The notes: generated by a model from the sequence alone, not told the origin. A stretch of DNA of 64,000 nucleotides from Planococcus halotolerans (GCF_003289955.1 NZ_QLZR01000007.1:62001-126000), one strand, 5' to 3'. Positions 20,802-29,397 are shown, counted from the stretch's first letter. Translations and numbers: made by a program.

Positions 20802-21809
20802 TTACAGCCCTTTGCTGTGCATGTGCAAAGCAAGATCGATGCAACGTCCTGAATAACCGGACTCATTATCATACCAAGCCAATACTTTGACCATGTTCCC
20901 GCCAAGTGCCATCGTTGATAAACCATCGACAGTGGCAGAAGCCGTGTTGCCGTTATAGTCTTTTGAGACAAGTGGAAGATCGCTGTACTCCAAAGTGCCT
21001 TTCAATTCGTTCTGAGTAGCTTCTTTCAGAGCTGCATTCACTTCTTCAACAGAAACTTCAGTATCCAATTCTGCCACAAGGTCGATTAGAGAGACGTTTG
21101 AAGTTGGAACGCGGATTGCCATTCCATCAAGTTTGCCTTCCAGTTCAGGAAGCACTTTAGTAACAGCTACCGCAGCTCCTGTTGTTGTAGGAATCATGGA
21201 TTCTGCAGCTGCACGTGCGCGGCGGTAATCCTTGTGCGGAGAATCCAATAGAATCTGGTCATTCGTATAAGAATGGATCGTCGTCATCATGGCTTTCTTG
21301 ATGCCGAATTTATCATTCAATACTTTTGAAATTCCTGCAAGGCCGTTTGTTGTACAAGATGCGTTTGATACAACATCATGCTCTTCCGGATTGTAAGTGT
21401 CATGGTTAACGCCCATAACAAGTGTTTTCATACCATTTTTGCCTGGAGCCGAAACGATGACTTTTTTCGCTCCTGCTTCGATATGTTTTGAAGCAGATTC
21501 AGAATCTGTAAAGAATCCAGTCGATTCAACAACGATATCAACTCCAAGGTCTCCCCAAGGAAGGTTCGAAGGATCTTTTTCTGAGAATACACGGATTGTT
21601 TTGCCGTTGACAACAATGTTATCGCCTTCAGCAGAAACTTCAGCATCCAATGTTCCGTGAATTGAATCGTATTTCAATAGATGCGCAAGCATTTTAGCAT
21701 CTGTTAAATCGTTTACTGCCACAACTTCCACTTCGTCGTTTGTCATTGCTCCACGGAATACAATACGTCCAATGCGGCCAAAGCCGTTAATCGCTAATTT
21801 TAAAGTCAT
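20802..21809 (-). CDS. gapA: Glyceraldehyde-3-phosphate dehydrogenase, glycolytic (GapA)
   Basis: NAD-dependent oxidation of glyceraldehyde 3-phosphate; 335 residues. Rossmann motif INGFGRIGR at the N-terminus, acidic AVND loop near 31-34 favouring NAD, catalytic Cys152 in SNASCTTN, His in the IHSYTNDQ segment and C-terminal WYDNESGYS. Its place directly after cggR marks it as the glycolytic rather than gluconeogenic enzyme. ATG at 21809 lies 1 nt from the cggR stop, with AGGAGG overlapping the cggR end. Confidence 0.98.
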   Translation of the reverse strand: MTLKLAINGFGRIGRIVFRGAMTNDEVEVVAVNDLTDAKMLAHLLKYDSIHGTLDAEVSAEGDNIVVNGKTIRVFSEKDPSNLPWGDLGVDIVVESTGFFTDSESASKHIEAGAKKVIVSAPGKNGMKTLVMGVNHDTYNPEEHDVVSNASCTTNGLAGISKVLNDKFGIKKAMMTTIHSYTNDQILLDSPHKDYRRARAAAESMIPTTTGAAVAVTKVLPELEGKLDGMAIRVPTSNVSLIDLVAELDTEVSVEEVNAALKEATQNELKGTLEYSDLPLVSKDYNGNTASATVDGLSTMALGGNMVKVLAWYDNESGYSGRCIDLALHMHSKGL

Positions 21810-21810
21810 T

Positions 21811-22854
21811 TCAATTTCCTCCTATGTTTTCAATAAGTTTAAGAACTTCTGTCGCAGCACCTTCATCGGTAACCAATACTGTTCGTTCTGGTGCGTTTTT
21901 GAAATAAGAAAGTATCGCTTTCGCTTTCGAATGTCCGCCAGCTACTGCAATAATATTGGGGGCTTTTTGCACTTGTTCCAATTGGATTCCCGCTGAACGG
22001 ATGCGGTAAACAACATTGCCTTCTGCATCAAAATAATATCCGAAGGCTTCACTGACGGCACCGCCTTCAGTGATCATCTGAACTTCTTCCGCGGTTGACT
22101 GACGCCTTAGGGCCAATTCTTCGGCATTGCCGATTCCATGGACAACCAGATCAGTTTGTTCATAAAGATCCATCATTTCCTTGATGAGCGGTTCTTTCAT
22201 CATCATGGCATAGGCTTCTTCACTTAGATGATCAGGTAAATAAAGCGTCTTAAATGAACCGCCGGTTTTTTCAGCAAATGCGGAAGCAATGGTATTCGCC
22301 TGATGCAGAACATCTTCACCCAAGCCGCCGCGCGCTGCAATGAATTGCAGGGAAGGATAAGCTTTTTCGCCTTTCAGTTCTTTGGCGATTGCCGCCATCG
22401 TACTGCCTCCCGTCACGGCAACTTTGGTTTCACCGGTGAAATTCATTTCAAGGAGCCGTGCAGCTTCTTTTCCAATCTGATTTTTAACAGTTACTGCTGT
22501 ATCAGAATCCAAAGGAACCACAATGACATCCGAAATCTTCAATTGCTTTTTCAACTTGTCCGCGAGATCAGCAATTCCTGTCAGCTTTTGCATGAAGGAT
22601 TTTAATGAATCGAGAACTTCTTCGCCTTGCCTGGTTATCACCATGCCTGCGGATTTCATCTCGATTAATTGCTGCTCACGCAACAGGTCGGTTTCTTTTC
22701 GGATATCACGTTCTGTCATTCCGGAAAATTCACTTAAGGTTCTCCTGCCAATCGGCTGTTCCTGATTAATTGTCTGCAGGATCTGGTAACGTTTTTTCAG
22801 GAGCACGGACATTTCCGGCAACAGTTTATTCTGTGCTGAAGATAAAGCATCCAT
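21811..22854 (-). CDS. cggR: Central glycolytic genes regulator CggR
   Basis: SorC/DeoR-type repressor of the glycolytic operon, 347 residues. The N-terminal winged helix-turn-helix is at about 15-75 (ISR-type TLSEFSGMTERDIRKETDLLREQQLIE), and the sugar-phosphate-binding domain covers about 90-340 with VAVTGGSTMAAIAKEL and VVHGIGNAEELA. By knowledge of B. subtilis CggR, fructose-1,6-bisphosphate relieves repression. First gene of the operon; its operator and promoter lie directly upstream, so it represses itself and the genes below. Confidence 0.96.
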   Translation of the reverse strand: MDALSSAQNKLLPEMSVLLKKRYQILQTINQEQPIGRRTLSEFSGMTERDIRKETDLLREQQLIEMKSAGMVITRQGEEVLDSLKSFMQKLTGIADLADKLKKQLKISDVIVVPLDSDTAVTVKNQIGKEAARLLEMNFTGETKVAVTGGSTMAAIAKELKGEKAYPSLQFIAARGGLGEDVLHQANTIASAFAEKTGGSFKTLYLPDHLSEEAYAMMMKEPLIKEMMDLYEQTDLVVHGIGNAEELALRRQSTAEEVQMITEGGAVSEAFGYYFDAEGNVVYRIRSAGIQLEQVQKAPNIIAVAGGHSKAKAILSYFKNAPERTVLVTDEGAATEVLKLIENIGGN

Positions 22855-22874
22855 AGATTCACTCCATTCCAGCT

Positions 22875-22911
22875 GGACAAAATTTATCCCACCGATAAAT
22901 TTTCTGTCCCA
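22875..22911 (-). promoter_or_regulatory. CggR operator
   Basis: On the coding strand it shows two tandem GTGGGA-type half-sites 19 nt apart (GTGGGACAG and GGTGGGATA), and overall an inverted repeat GGACA...TGTCC with AATTTATC/GATAAATT arms. It lies between the promoter and cggR, the same place as the CggR operator of B. subtilis. Confidence 0.72.
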
Positions 22912-22919
22912 CTAAATTC

Positions 22920-22948
22920 ATTCTACCTAATAGTAATTCTGAATGCAA
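22920..22948 (-). promoter_or_regulatory. Sigma-A promoter of the cggR-gapA-pgk-tpiA-gpmI-eno operon
   Basis: -35 TTGCAT, 17-nt spacer, -10 TAGAAT on the minus strand, immediately upstream of the CggR operator, so bound CggR would block elongation rather than polymerase binding. Confidence 0.75.
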
Positions 22949-22961
22949 CAAAAAAGAAGCA

Positions 22962-23192
22962 TCAGTAACCCAACGCTTCCAAAATTTCGGCATATCCGAT
23001 ATTGCCATATATTAAGATTTTGCCTTCTTGTTCAAGGACCGGTATCATCAGCATGTATTTCTCGTGCAGCCGGTCATCCTCTTCTATATTGACTTCCTTG
23101 AATTCCACCGGGAAATCTTCCTGGATCAGTTTAAGCATCAATTTCGCTTCTTCGCATAATGGGCAATTCGGACGCGTATAAAGTGTCAGCAT
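22962..23192 (-). CDS. Glutaredoxin-family protein
   Basis: Protein of 76 residues with a thioredoxin fold; the redox motif CPLC is at residues 9-12 (TRPNCPLCEEAKLML) and a cis-Pro segment MIPVLEQEGKILIYG follows. Members are short glutaredoxin-like or DUF836-type proteins; the partner is unknown. It ends about 50 nt before the cggR promoter and its 3' end contains a GAAGC/GCTTC hairpin plus T run that may terminate it. A repeat island lies on its 5' side. Confidence 0.85.
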   Translation of the reverse strand: MLTLYTRPNCPLCEEAKLMLKLIQEDFPVEFKEVNIEEDDRLHEKYMLMIPVLEQEGKILIYGNIGYAEILEALGY

Positions 23193-23246
23193 GGGTAACC
23201 TACTTTCTTTTATGTATTATATTATTTGAACTAAAAATCTATAGCA

Positions 23247-23511
23247 ACCGATATTCCGCAAAACAGCTCCGAAGACATTAGGCGACGCTTACGAGGTTAA
23301 TGTCTTTGCGACGAAGTGCGCAGCACTGCAAAGCTCTTTCATGTCTCGAAGCTAGCGTAGCGGTGCAGAGACAGGAGCACGTGATTTTTATTTCAACATG
23401 CTGGTCCTGCACTAACTTAAACCCATGCTCCTGCATCGCTGCGCTAGCTTCGTCGCAAAGAGTCGACCTTGCAGGCTTCGGTCGACTCTTCGCTGTTTTG
23501 CTCCATATCGC
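23247..23511 (-). repeat. Dispersed repeat family B, copy 2, with two C modules
   Basis: Starts with GATATTCCGCAAAACAGC (right end of B, inverted) and ends GCTGTTTTGCTCCATATC (left end). The interior differs from other B copies: the conserved hairpin core is replaced by two oppositely oriented C modules (about 23290-23380 and 23430-23500), the latter carrying a strong AGTCGACC/GGTCGACT hairpin. It fills the 580-nt gap between the glutaredoxin gene and tRNA-Arg. It is the only B copy here without a neighbouring family A. Confidence 0.78.
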
Positions 23512-23690
23512 TAGAGTTCCTTCTAGCGCCGGCGCGTCTATGGAGCAGGCGAATGCCGACGGAGCAAAAGACGAGTGGTCTTCTCGGCTTATTGCGGGAG
23601 CTAAGGTGCGCCATAAACTTTCGGCGCCACCTTTGCGACGAGCAGTGCGCAGGAGCATAATCTTCGCCCTGTCCTAAGCGCCGAAGCGGT
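23512..23690. repeat. GC-rich structured segment next to B2 (family D, single copy here)
   Basis: Segment with many short inverted pairs (GGCGCC, GGCGCACC-like), a C-like end CTTTGCGACGAGCAG...CAGGAGCATA and CGCCGAAGCGG at its edge. It looks like another repeat type but only one copy is in the window. No supported protein. Confidence 0.5.
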
Positions 23691-23730
23691 ATATATAGTG
23701 TATTTAATTAGCTTGCAAAAATCCTAAAAG

Positions 23731-23766
23731 AAAAAACCCGCTCCGCCAAATTTTGGCAAAGCGGGT
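23731..23766 (-). terminator. Terminator of tRNA-Arg
   Basis: Outer stem ACCCGCT/AGCGGGT with an inner GCCAAA/TTTGGC arm; on the minus strand it is followed by TTTTT. Confidence 0.85.
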
Positions 23767-23775
23767 CTCATCATA

Positions 23776-23847
23776 TGCCCTCGGAGGGGATCGAACCCCC
23801 ATTACAAGAATCGGAATCTTGGGTGTTATCCATTACACTACGAGGGC
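23776..23847 (-). tRNA. tRNA-Arg (anticodon CCG)
   Basis: 72-nt tRNA with acceptor GCCCTCG/CGAGGGC, D arm with GTAATGGATAAC, anticodon stem CAAGA/TCTTG around TTCCGAT (anticodon CCG, codon CGG), and T loop GGTTCGATCC. The 3' CCA is not encoded. A tRNA-Arg next to clpP is also found in B. subtilis. Confidence 0.96.
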
Positions 23848-23922
23848 GTTTCTGTCTTAGCGACTTTACCAGTATACAAAATATACAGGCACATATCAAG
23901 TTGATATTTTTAATTCGTTAGA

Positions 23923-23939
23923 TTTGACCTTCATTGACC
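23923..23939 (+). promoter_or_regulatory. CtsR operator overlapping the clpP promoter
   Basis: TTTGACC-TTC-ATTGACC is the tandem heptad (GGTCAAA-N3-GGTCAAA on the other strand) bound by the class III heat-shock repressor CtsR. Either TTGACC can serve as -35, with TATGAT or TAATAC as -10 downstream, so repressor binding would exclude polymerase. Confidence 0.88.
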
Positions 23940-24015
23940 AAGATGTGTATGATAATAATACAGCTGAAATGTATTTCAGTGCTGAATGTTATCACTTACA
24001 CAAGGAGGATTTTCT

Positions 24016-24630
24016 ATGAATTTAATTCCAACAGTAATTGAACAGACGAGCCGAGGCGAGCGCGCTTACGACATTTACTCGCGTTTATTGAAAGACCGTG
24101 TCATCATGCTCGGCAGCGGTATTGATGATAACGTAGCAAACTCCATCGTTGCACAGCTTCTATTCCTTGAAGCGGAAGATCCTGAAAAAGACATTTCAAT
24201 CTATATTAATAGCCCAGGCGGCAGCATTACGGCTGGTATGGCAATTTATGATGTTATGCAATTCATTAAGCCTGACGTTCAAACTGTCTGCATCGGTATG
24301 GCAGCTTCCATGGGTGCATTCCTTCTTGCTGCTGGTACTAAAGGGAAACGTTACGCGCTTCCAAACGCAGAAGTTATGATTCACCAGCCACTTGGCGGTG
24401 CCCAAGGCCAGGCTACTGAAATCGAAATTGCTGCAAAACGCATTTTGTTCCTTCGCGAAAAATTGAATCAGATTCTTTCTGAACGCACTGGCCAGCCACT
24501 TGAAGTCATCTCAAAAGATACAGACCGTGATAACTTCATGACAGCTGAACGTGCTTTGGAATACGGATTGATCGATCAGATCATTACACGCAGCAAGTTG
24601 CCGGGTGATCACGAAAAAGAAGATATTTAA
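24016..24630 (+). CDS. clpP: ATP-dependent Clp protease proteolytic subunit ClpP
   Basis: Serine peptidase subunit of 204 residues forming the double-heptamer chamber that works with ClpC, ClpX or ClpE. The catalytic triad is exact: Ser98 in GMAASMGAF, His123 in MIHQPLGG and Asp172 in DTDRDNF. The oxyanion glycines are in INSPGGSI. The start is the ATG at 24016, with AAGGAGG 5-6 nt upstream; the longer frame begins before this site. Monocistronic and under a CtsR operator. It would also degrade tmRNA-tagged proteins from the ssrA system in this window. Confidence 0.98.
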   Translation: MNLIPTVIEQTSRGERAYDIYSRLLKDRVIMLGSGIDDNVANSIVAQLLFLEAEDPEKDISIYINSPGGSITAGMAIYDVMQFIKPDVQTVCIGMAASMGAFLLAAGTKGKRYALPNAEVMIHQPLGGAQGQATEIEIAAKRILFLREKLNQILSERTGQPLEVISKDTDRDNFMTAERALEYGLIDQIITRSKLPGDHEKEDI

Positions 24631-24632
24631 AG

Positions 24633-24743
24633 AAAAGCGTAAGCGCCCGTTCAGCTCTGTGCTCCTGCATCGCTGCGCTAGCTTCGTCGCAAAGCCTTGA
24701 CCTCGCAGGCGTCGGTCAAGACTTGGCCGCTGGAGTCTGGACA
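24633..24743 (+). repeat. Dispersed repeat family E, copy 4, with nested C module
   Basis: Edges AGCGCCCGTTCAGCTCTG and GCTGGAGTCTGGACA match the E units at 28523-28768, but the centre (24657-24722) is a C module: GCTCCTGCATCGCTGCGC, TAGCTTCGTCGCAAAG and a CTTGACC/GGTCAAG hairpin. It lies between the clpP stop and its terminator. Confidence 0.78.
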
Positions 24744-24755
24744 ATAGAAAAGCAT

Positions 24756-24790
24756 AAAAATCCCGCAGCCTTAAGCTGCGGGATTTTTTT
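24756..24790. terminator. Bidirectional terminator between clpP and crh
   Basis: Thirteen- to fourteen-bp stem AAAAATCCCGCAGC/GCTGCGGGATTTTT with a 5-nt loop between convergent genes. Confidence 0.92.
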
Positions 24791-25046
24791 ATGCTTCTTT
24801 TTCGATTAATGCAGACAAGGCTTCGACTGCTGATTCTTCATCAGAACCGTCTGCAGAAATAATGACATCAGTGCCTTTGCTGATTGCCAGGCTCATTATG
24901 CCCATGATGCTTTTTGCATTTACTTTCTTTTCTTCTTTTTCAAGATAGACATCCGAATTATATCTGTTTGCTTCTTGTACGAATAACGCTGCCTGTCTGG
25001 CCTGTAAACCAGATTTCAATTGAACGTTCACTTGTTTCTCAACCAT
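24789..25046 (-). CDS. crh: HPr-like catabolite repression protein Crh
   Basis: Paralogue of HPr, 85 residues. Residue 15 is Gln (GLQAR) in place of the phosphotransfer His, the mark of Crh, so it cannot carry PTS phosphate. Ser46 in AKSIMG is kept and would be phosphorylated by HprK, whose gene is at 42027, to act with CcpA. Position 18 is Gln where HPr and Crh usually have Pro. Last gene of the nudix-rapZ-yvcK-whiA-crh cluster, 75 nt after whiA. Confidence 0.93.
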   Translation of the reverse strand: MVEKQVNVQLKSGLQARQAALFVQEANRYNSDVYLEKEEKKVNAKSIMGIMSLAISKGTDVIISADGSDEESAVEALSALIEKEA

Positions 25047-25121
25047 GCATATCCTCCTCAGAAAATTGACTGTACTGCTCGAAAGGTGATTTTATTGCTT
25101 TATATGAAAGAACTGCGGCAG

Positions 25122-26072
25122 TTAACCGCCGATCGTTTCGCCTTTTCTCAATGATTCAGCGATTTCGTCAATCTTGCGAAGGCGATGATTGACACCTGAT
25201 TTGCTGACTTTCCCGGTTGATACCATTTCCCCGAGCTCCTTCAGTGTAACATCCTGATACTCGACGCGCAGCCTGGCAATTTCACGCAGGCGATCCGGAA
25301 GTTGTTCAACTCCAATTACTGAGTCGATAAATCGGATGTTTTCCACTTGGCGTAATGCCGCATCGATGGTTTTATTGAGATTGGCTGTTTCACAATTGAC
25401 CAGCCTGTTTACGCTGTTGCGCATATCCCTGATAATACGGACATCTTCGAATTTCAGCAATGCTGAATGCGCCCCAGCGATGCTGAGAAAATCGGAAATC
25501 TTTTCAGCTTCTTTCAAATAGGTGACAAAACCTTTTTTCCGCTCGATCGTTTTGCTGTTCAAATGGAAAAAATTCATCAATTCTGTGAGAGAATCCGCAT
25601 GGTCCCGGTCCGACGAATAAACTTCAAGATGATAGGAAGAAGTTTCCGGGTTATTGACCGAACCTCCAGCCAAAAATGCTCCGCGCAGATAGGCACGCTT
25701 GCAGCAATTCTTCTCAATCAATGCTTTATCAATCTCCTGCTGAAACTGAAAGCCTTCAGTGATGATCAATAAATCCTCGAGTATATGTTTAGAACCATCC
25801 CGAAGCCGGCAAATGTACACATTATTCTTTTTAAGGCGCATCTTCTTCCTTACCAATAATTCTACCGGATAAGGCGGGTAGAACCGCTTTAGAAGCGTAT
25901 ATATCCGGCGGGCAATCGCAGCATTTTCTGTCTGTATATCAACGCTCAATTGCCTGCTGGAAAAAGATAAAGTTCCATTCATCCGGATCAGAGCCGATAA
26001 TTCGGCTTTCCCACAGCACTCATCCACTTCAATCTGAGTCATTTCTTTTTTTGTTTCCGAAGCGAACGACAT
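25122..26072 (-). CDS. whiA: DNA-binding protein WhiA
   Basis: Protein of 316 residues with a LAGLIDADG homing-endonuclease-like N-terminal fold ([34 protein letters not shown]) and a C-terminal helix-turn-helix (about 250-305, [26 protein letters not shown]). In Bacillus it affects cell division and chromosome segregation; in actinobacteria it controls sporulation. It has no nuclease activity in known members. It lies 23 nt after yvcK in a conserved cluster. Confidence 0.96.
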   Translation of the reverse strand: MSFASETKKEMTQIEVDECCGKAELSALIRMNGTLSFSSRQLSVDIQTENAAIARRIYTLLKRFYPPYPVELLVRKKMRLKKNNVYICRLRDGSKHILEDLLIITEGFQFQQEIDKALIEKNCCKRAYLRGAFLAGGSVNNPETSSYHLEVYSSDRDHADSLTELMNFFHLNSKTIERKKGFVTYLKEAEKISDFLSIAGAHSALLKFEDVRIIRDMRNSVNRLVNCETANLNKTIDAALRQVENIRFIDSVIGVEQLPDRLREIARLRVEYQDVTLKELGEMVSTGKVSKSGVNHRLRKIDEIAESLRKGETIGG

Positions 26073-26095
26073 TTCATTCCCCTCCTTTCAACCCT

Positions 26096-27091
26096 TTAAA
26101 AAAATCGATAAGGTGTATCTTCTTTCAATTGGCCTCCAGCATATTGAAAAAGCCATTCAGCCACTTTCCTTGGTTCGTGGCGGACAGCATTTTCAAAAAT
26201 ATTGGCTATATCTTCACGATGGATTTCCAGGCTGAACTCTGCCAAACGTTCTTCGTCATACGCGACAGGCCGTGCTCTTTCCTGTTCGTAAAGTTCCACT
26301 ACATTCGAAGGCATTTCCGCTTTATCCAGCAGGACAGCGTCTAAAAACGGCTCGCCTACATGTTCATATAAAGCTTTGACATGATCAGCAGCTGAATACA
26401 TATACGTTTCTCCAGCTTGCGTCATAAGATTACAGATGTAAATTTTCTTGGCTTTTGCTGCCAACAACTCTTTTCTAATATCCTTAACCAATAGATTCGG
26501 AAGAATACTGGTATAAAGTGAGCCGGGGCCAATAACGATAATATCCGCCTGGCGGAGAGCCAATACTGTATCCGGCAAAGTTTTAACATCGACAGGTTCA
26601 ATGAAAACGCGTTTAATCGGCTGCAAATAAGCTGGGATTTTCGATTCTCCACTGACAATCGTGCCATCTTCAAACTCTGCATTAAGCGTCACCAATTGAT
26701 TTGCAGCTGGAATAACCGTGCCATTAACGCTCAAAACACGGCTCATTTCCCTTACTGCATGCGAAAAATCACCCGTTAAATCGGTCAATGCAGCGAGCAT
26801 CAGATTGCCCAGTGAATGGCCCCCAAGATCAATTGATTTGCTGAAACGGTATTGAAACATTTCCGCTACTAACGGTTCTGCGTCGGATAAAGCTGCCATG
26901 ACATTGCGTATATCTCCAGGTGGTGGAATATTAAGGTCATTGCGGAGCCTGCCGGAACTGCCTCCATCGTCTGCGACTGTTACAATCGCCGTCAGATCCA
27001 TTGGAAGTTTTTTCAACCCCCGCAGCAATGTGGACAATCCGGTCCCCCCGCCTATAATGACGAGCTTTTTTCGTTGGGTTGCATTTTCCAT
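26096..27091 (-). CDS. yvcK: Gluconeogenesis/morphogenesis factor YvcK (GlmR)
   Basis: CofD-like protein of 331 residues that binds UDP-GlcNAc and controls carbon flow to cell-wall precursors. The N-terminus has the phosphate-binding motif KLVIIGGGTGLSTLLRGLK and then TVADDGGSSGRLR; PGSLYTSILPNLL follows near the middle. The start is taken as ATG at 27091, because AAAGG within the rapZ end is about 10 nt upstream; upstream ATGs have no ribosome site. It begins 4 nt after the rapZ stop, so the two are probably coupled. Essential for growth on gluconeogenic sources in B. subtilis. Confidence 0.93.
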   Translation of the reverse strand: MENATQRKKLVIIGGGTGLSTLLRGLKKLPMDLTAIVTVADDGGSSGRLRNDLNIPPPGDIRNVMAALSDAEPLVAEMFQYRFSKSIDLGGHSLGNLMLAALTDLTGDFSHAVREMSRVLSVNGTVIPAANQLVTLNAEFEDGTIVSGESKIPAYLQPIKRVFIEPVDVKTLPDTVLALRQADIIVIGPGSLYTSILPNLLVKDIRKELLAAKAKKIYICNLMTQAGETYMYSAADHVKALYEHVGEPFLDAVLLDKAEMPSNVVELYEQERARPVAYDEERLAEFSLEIHREDIANIFENAVRHEPRKVAEWLFQYAGGQLKEDTPYRFF

Positions 27092-27095
27092 GCGC

Positions 27096-27977
27096 TCAGA
27101 CCTTTCTCGTTTTGACATCGCGATGAGTAATGATGGTTTTATTGTTTTCAGCAAATAATTTTCCATAATACTCCGCTAAGGTGACTGAACGATGCTGGCC
27201 GCCGGTACAACCGAACGCAATAACTAATTGTGCTTTGCCTTCGTTTTTATACCGGGGAATCATAAATTGAAGCAGGTCGGTTAGTTTTTCGATAAGCATT
27301 TGGGTTTCATTCCATTGCAGAACATAGCTAGAAACTGGTTCATCGAGACCCGAAAGCGGCTTTAACTCTTCTATATAATAGGGGTTTGGCAGAAAACGAA
27401 CATCAAAAACCAAATCGGCATCTATTGGAATTCCGTGTTTAAATCCAAAAGAAATAACATTTACAGTAAAGACATTGCTCGTATTTGTGGAAAAATCGGA
27501 AATGATTCTTTCTTTAAGTTCCCGAGGGCTCATTTGAGAAGTGTTGTAGATGTATTTTGCACGCCCTTGAAGGTCAATCAGCATATCCCGTTCTTTTTTA
27601 ATGCCGCCAAGAACCAGTCCGCCTGGTGACAATGGATGTGAACGGCGCGTTTCTTTGTAGCGGCTTACAAGCGTCTGGTTATCTGCATCCAGGAAGAGGA
27701 TTGTTACAGACACTTTCGGCTCTTTCGACAGATTGTCAATTGCATCGACAAGGCTGTCGAAAAAGTCGCCTCCACGCAGATCCATTACAGCTGCAACCCG
27801 TTTCATCGATTTCCCCGAATCGCGCATCAATTTGATGAACGTCAGCAGCAACGCGGGCGGCAGATTATCAATTGTGAAAAAGCCAAGATCTTCAAAGCTT
27901 TGGATTGCCACCGTTTTGCCGGCACCGGACATTCCGGTGATGACGATCAATTCTGTTTCTTCTGTCTTATTGTCCAT
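27096..27977 (-). CDS. rapZ: RNase adapter RapZ / nucleotide-binding YvcJ
   Basis: P-loop protein of 293 residues. Walker [10 protein letters not shown] is near residues 14-22, a DLRGG segment is near 66-70 and a C-terminal domain contains [16 protein letters not shown]. In enteric bacteria RapZ directs RNase E to GlmZ; in Bacillus YvcJ binds and hydrolyses GTP and affects competence. No GlmZ-like RNA is expected here. It overlaps the end of the nudix gene by 11 nt. Confidence 0.94.
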   Translation of the reverse strand: MDNKTEETELIVITGMSGAGKTVAIQSFEDLGFFTIDNLPPALLLTFIKLMRDSGKSMKRVAAVMDLRGGDFFDSLVDAIDNLSKEPKVSVTILFLDADNQTLVSRYKETRRSHPLSPGGLVLGGIKKERDMLIDLQGRAKYIYNTSQMSPRELKERIISDFSTNTSNVFTVNVISFGFKHGIPIDADLVFDVRFLPNPYYIEELKPLSGLDEPVSSYVLQWNETQMLIEKLTDLLQFMIPRYKNEGKAQLVIAFGCTGGQHRSVTLAEYYGKLFAENNKTIITHRDVKTRKV

Positions 27978-28491
27978 ACTGGCGGTTCACCTCTTCTGTT
28001 GAAGTTTGTATCATTTCTTTCAGCAGTTCAAATTCCATTGTGTAATGGAATGTCCCGTATTGGACTCCCGGCTTACTGACAGCGAAAAGAAGGTTTGTAC
28101 GGTCGCCTTCTGCCATCGGCAATGTTGCGAGGCTTTCAATTGGGTGCCATTCCAGAATTCCTTCTCTTGTTTCAACAAAAGGGGTTCCGTTTAAATCTTG
28201 TGCGACAAAAGTGAAAAGCATCCATTCATCGACCACTTCACCTTCGTCTTCTATCATCATCGTGTAAATTCCTTTGACGTGGGTGTCCAAAGGTTCTGCG
28301 TTTGTTTCTTCTTTAAATTCCCGGATCGCCGCTTCATATACGGACTCCCCGGCTTCCATCTTTCCGCCGGGTGCCACATACCAACCGCGTCGGGGTTTTT
28401 TCAATAATAAGACCTTGCCATTTTTAATAACTAATAAATTTGCGATTCGCTGCACACTCGACACTCCGTATCTATTATAAACTTTCTCCAT
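27967..28491 (-). CDS. Nudix hydrolase (YvcI-like)
   Basis: Pyrophosphohydrolase of about 174 residues. The complete Nudix box [23 protein letters not shown] is at about 45-67, following PRRGWYVAP. It resembles 8-oxo-dGTP or nucleotide-sugar hydrolases, but the substrate is not predictable. Start uncertain: ATG at 28491 has only AGGA about 10 nt upstream, and a GTG at 28455 with GGAG 8 nt upstream gives the shorter N-terminus seen in YvcI. First gene of the rapZ-yvcK-whiA-crh cluster. In B. subtilis trxB is directly upstream; here a repeat island of nearly 1 kb lies between. Confidence 0.87.
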   Translation of the reverse strand: MEKVYNRYGVSSVQRIANLLVIKNGKVLLLKKPRRGWYVAPGGKMEAGESVYEAAIREFKEETNAEPLDTHVKGIYTMMIEDEGEVVDEWMLFTFVAQDLNGTPFVETREGILEWHPIESLATLPMAEGDRTNLLFAVSKPGVQYGTFHYTMEFELLKEMIQTSTEEVNRQYGQ

Positions 28492-28522
28492 TATACAACT
28501 ATCCTGGCGTGTCATGCAAAAA

Positions 28523-28645
28523 AAGAAAAGCGGCAGTGCCCGCTAAGCCCCGACAAGCGCTGGAGGACTTGAAAGTAATAGCGTTCTTTGCCATTACTGG
28601 CAAGATCGAAGCGACTCGAGGGGCTGGGCCACTGGAGTCTGGACA
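28523..28645 (+). repeat. Dispersed repeat family E, copy 2 (tandem with copy 3)
   Basis: Edges AAAAGCGGCAGTGCCCGC and GGCCACTGGAGTCTGGACA. The outer arms pair: AAGCCCC (28546 region) with GGGGCT before GGGCC. The central stem (AGTAATAGCG...CCATTACT) differs from copy 3. Starts about 30 nt upstream of the nudix start. Confidence 0.82.
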
Positions 28646-28647
28646 GA

Positions 28648-28768
28648 GGAAAAGGGGAAGTGCCCGTTAAGCTCTGAAAGGCATAAGACGATCTGGCGGA
28701 GCGACGTCTTTTGCCGCAGAGCCAGAGTGGCTTATGACCCGAAGAGCTGGGCCACTGGAGTCTGGACA
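28648..28768 (+). repeat. Dispersed repeat family E, copy 3
   Basis: Direct tandem repeat of copy 2: AAAAGGGGAAGTGCCCGTTA at the left edge and GGCCACTGGAGTCTGGACA at the right. Arms AGCTCT/AGAGCT and a stem GGCATAAG/CTTATGACC close the centre, which again differs from copy 2 while the edges match. Confidence 0.82.
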
Positions 28769-28815
28769 AAAAAGAAAAGGAATAAACATTAGCTAGTTGA
28801 GAAAGAATAAATGAA

Positions 28816-29022
28816 AACCGATATTCCGCAAAACAGCTCCGCGAAAACAGGTGCTCCTGCATCGCTTAGCTAGCTTCGTCGCAAAGACTTGGCCGAACTC
28901 CCTTCGGCCAAGTCTTTCCTGGTGGCTCGCGCTGAGCTAACTCGGTCTCGTTCCACTTCGCCCGAGTGGATCTCAGCACTTCGCTTAGTCACCTGGGAGT
29001 CTTCGCTGTTTTGCTCCATATC
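28816..29022 (-). repeat. Dispersed repeat family B, copy 3, with nested C module
   Basis: Inverted B element: starts GATATTCCGCAAAACAGC and ends GCTGTTTTGCTCCATATC. It holds a C module (28849-28916, GCTCCTGCATCGCT, CTTCGTCGCAAAG, CTTGGCC/GGCCAAG hairpin) and the GCTGAG...CTCAGC arms, but lacks the ACTGGAGTTGG hairpin seen in copies 1, 4 and 5. The 93 nt from here to copy A2 are AT-rich. Confidence 0.84.
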
Positions 29023-29114
29023 TTCAATCACCTTCTGTATAAAATATTCATTTCAGCTTATTTTAAGTCTAGGAGTAGATTCTATATCCCTAAACAGAAT
29101 CAAAATGAAGTGAC

Positions 29115-29214
29115 AGACGGTGACTCCTGCGGGAACAAGAGCGAGTCCTGAGACCCCGCAGGGAGCGTAGCGACTGAGGAGGCTTAGGCCGCTCCCCGCG
29201 GAAAGCATCCGTCT
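29115..29214 (-). repeat. Dispersed repeat family A, copy 2 (inverted)
   Basis: AGACGG...CCGTCT terminal pair, with GACTCCTGCGGGAA, GAGTCCTGAGACCCC, GACTGAGGAGGCT and CCCGCGGAAAGC. It is inverted relative to copies 1, 3 and 4, and so is the neighbouring B copy, so the A-to-B relation is kept. The remaining part of the gap to 29357 is AT-rich with nothing recognised. Confidence 0.87.
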
Positions 29215-29357
29215 AGAACGTAATGATTAAATAAGTTGAAGATTTCTCGACAGCCTAAAATATACATACCAGCCTCTTTCCAAAGTTTTGTCGAATTAAC
29301 ATATATAATTAAACTTCACCAGTCATTTACAATCCGCCTTATAAAAATAGTGAACAC

Positions 29358-29397
29358 AAAAAAAGAGGCTGCTTTCCGATGTTGCGGAAAACAGCCT
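29358..29397 (-). terminator. Terminator of trxB
   Basis: Stem AGGCTG-C-TTTCCG/CGGAAA-A-CAGCCT with a 6-nt loop; on the minus strand a run of seven T follows. Confidence 0.85.

Noticed and set aside
23278-23677. Overlapping open frames of about 125 codons on both strands in the B2/D island
   Set aside because: They arise from GC-rich repeat DNA, show Ser/Arg/Cys-rich low-information protein and lack ribosome sites.
28512-28862. Open frame of 116 codons over the E2-E3-B3 repeats
   Set aside because: Composition and position follow the repeats; unlikely to be translated.
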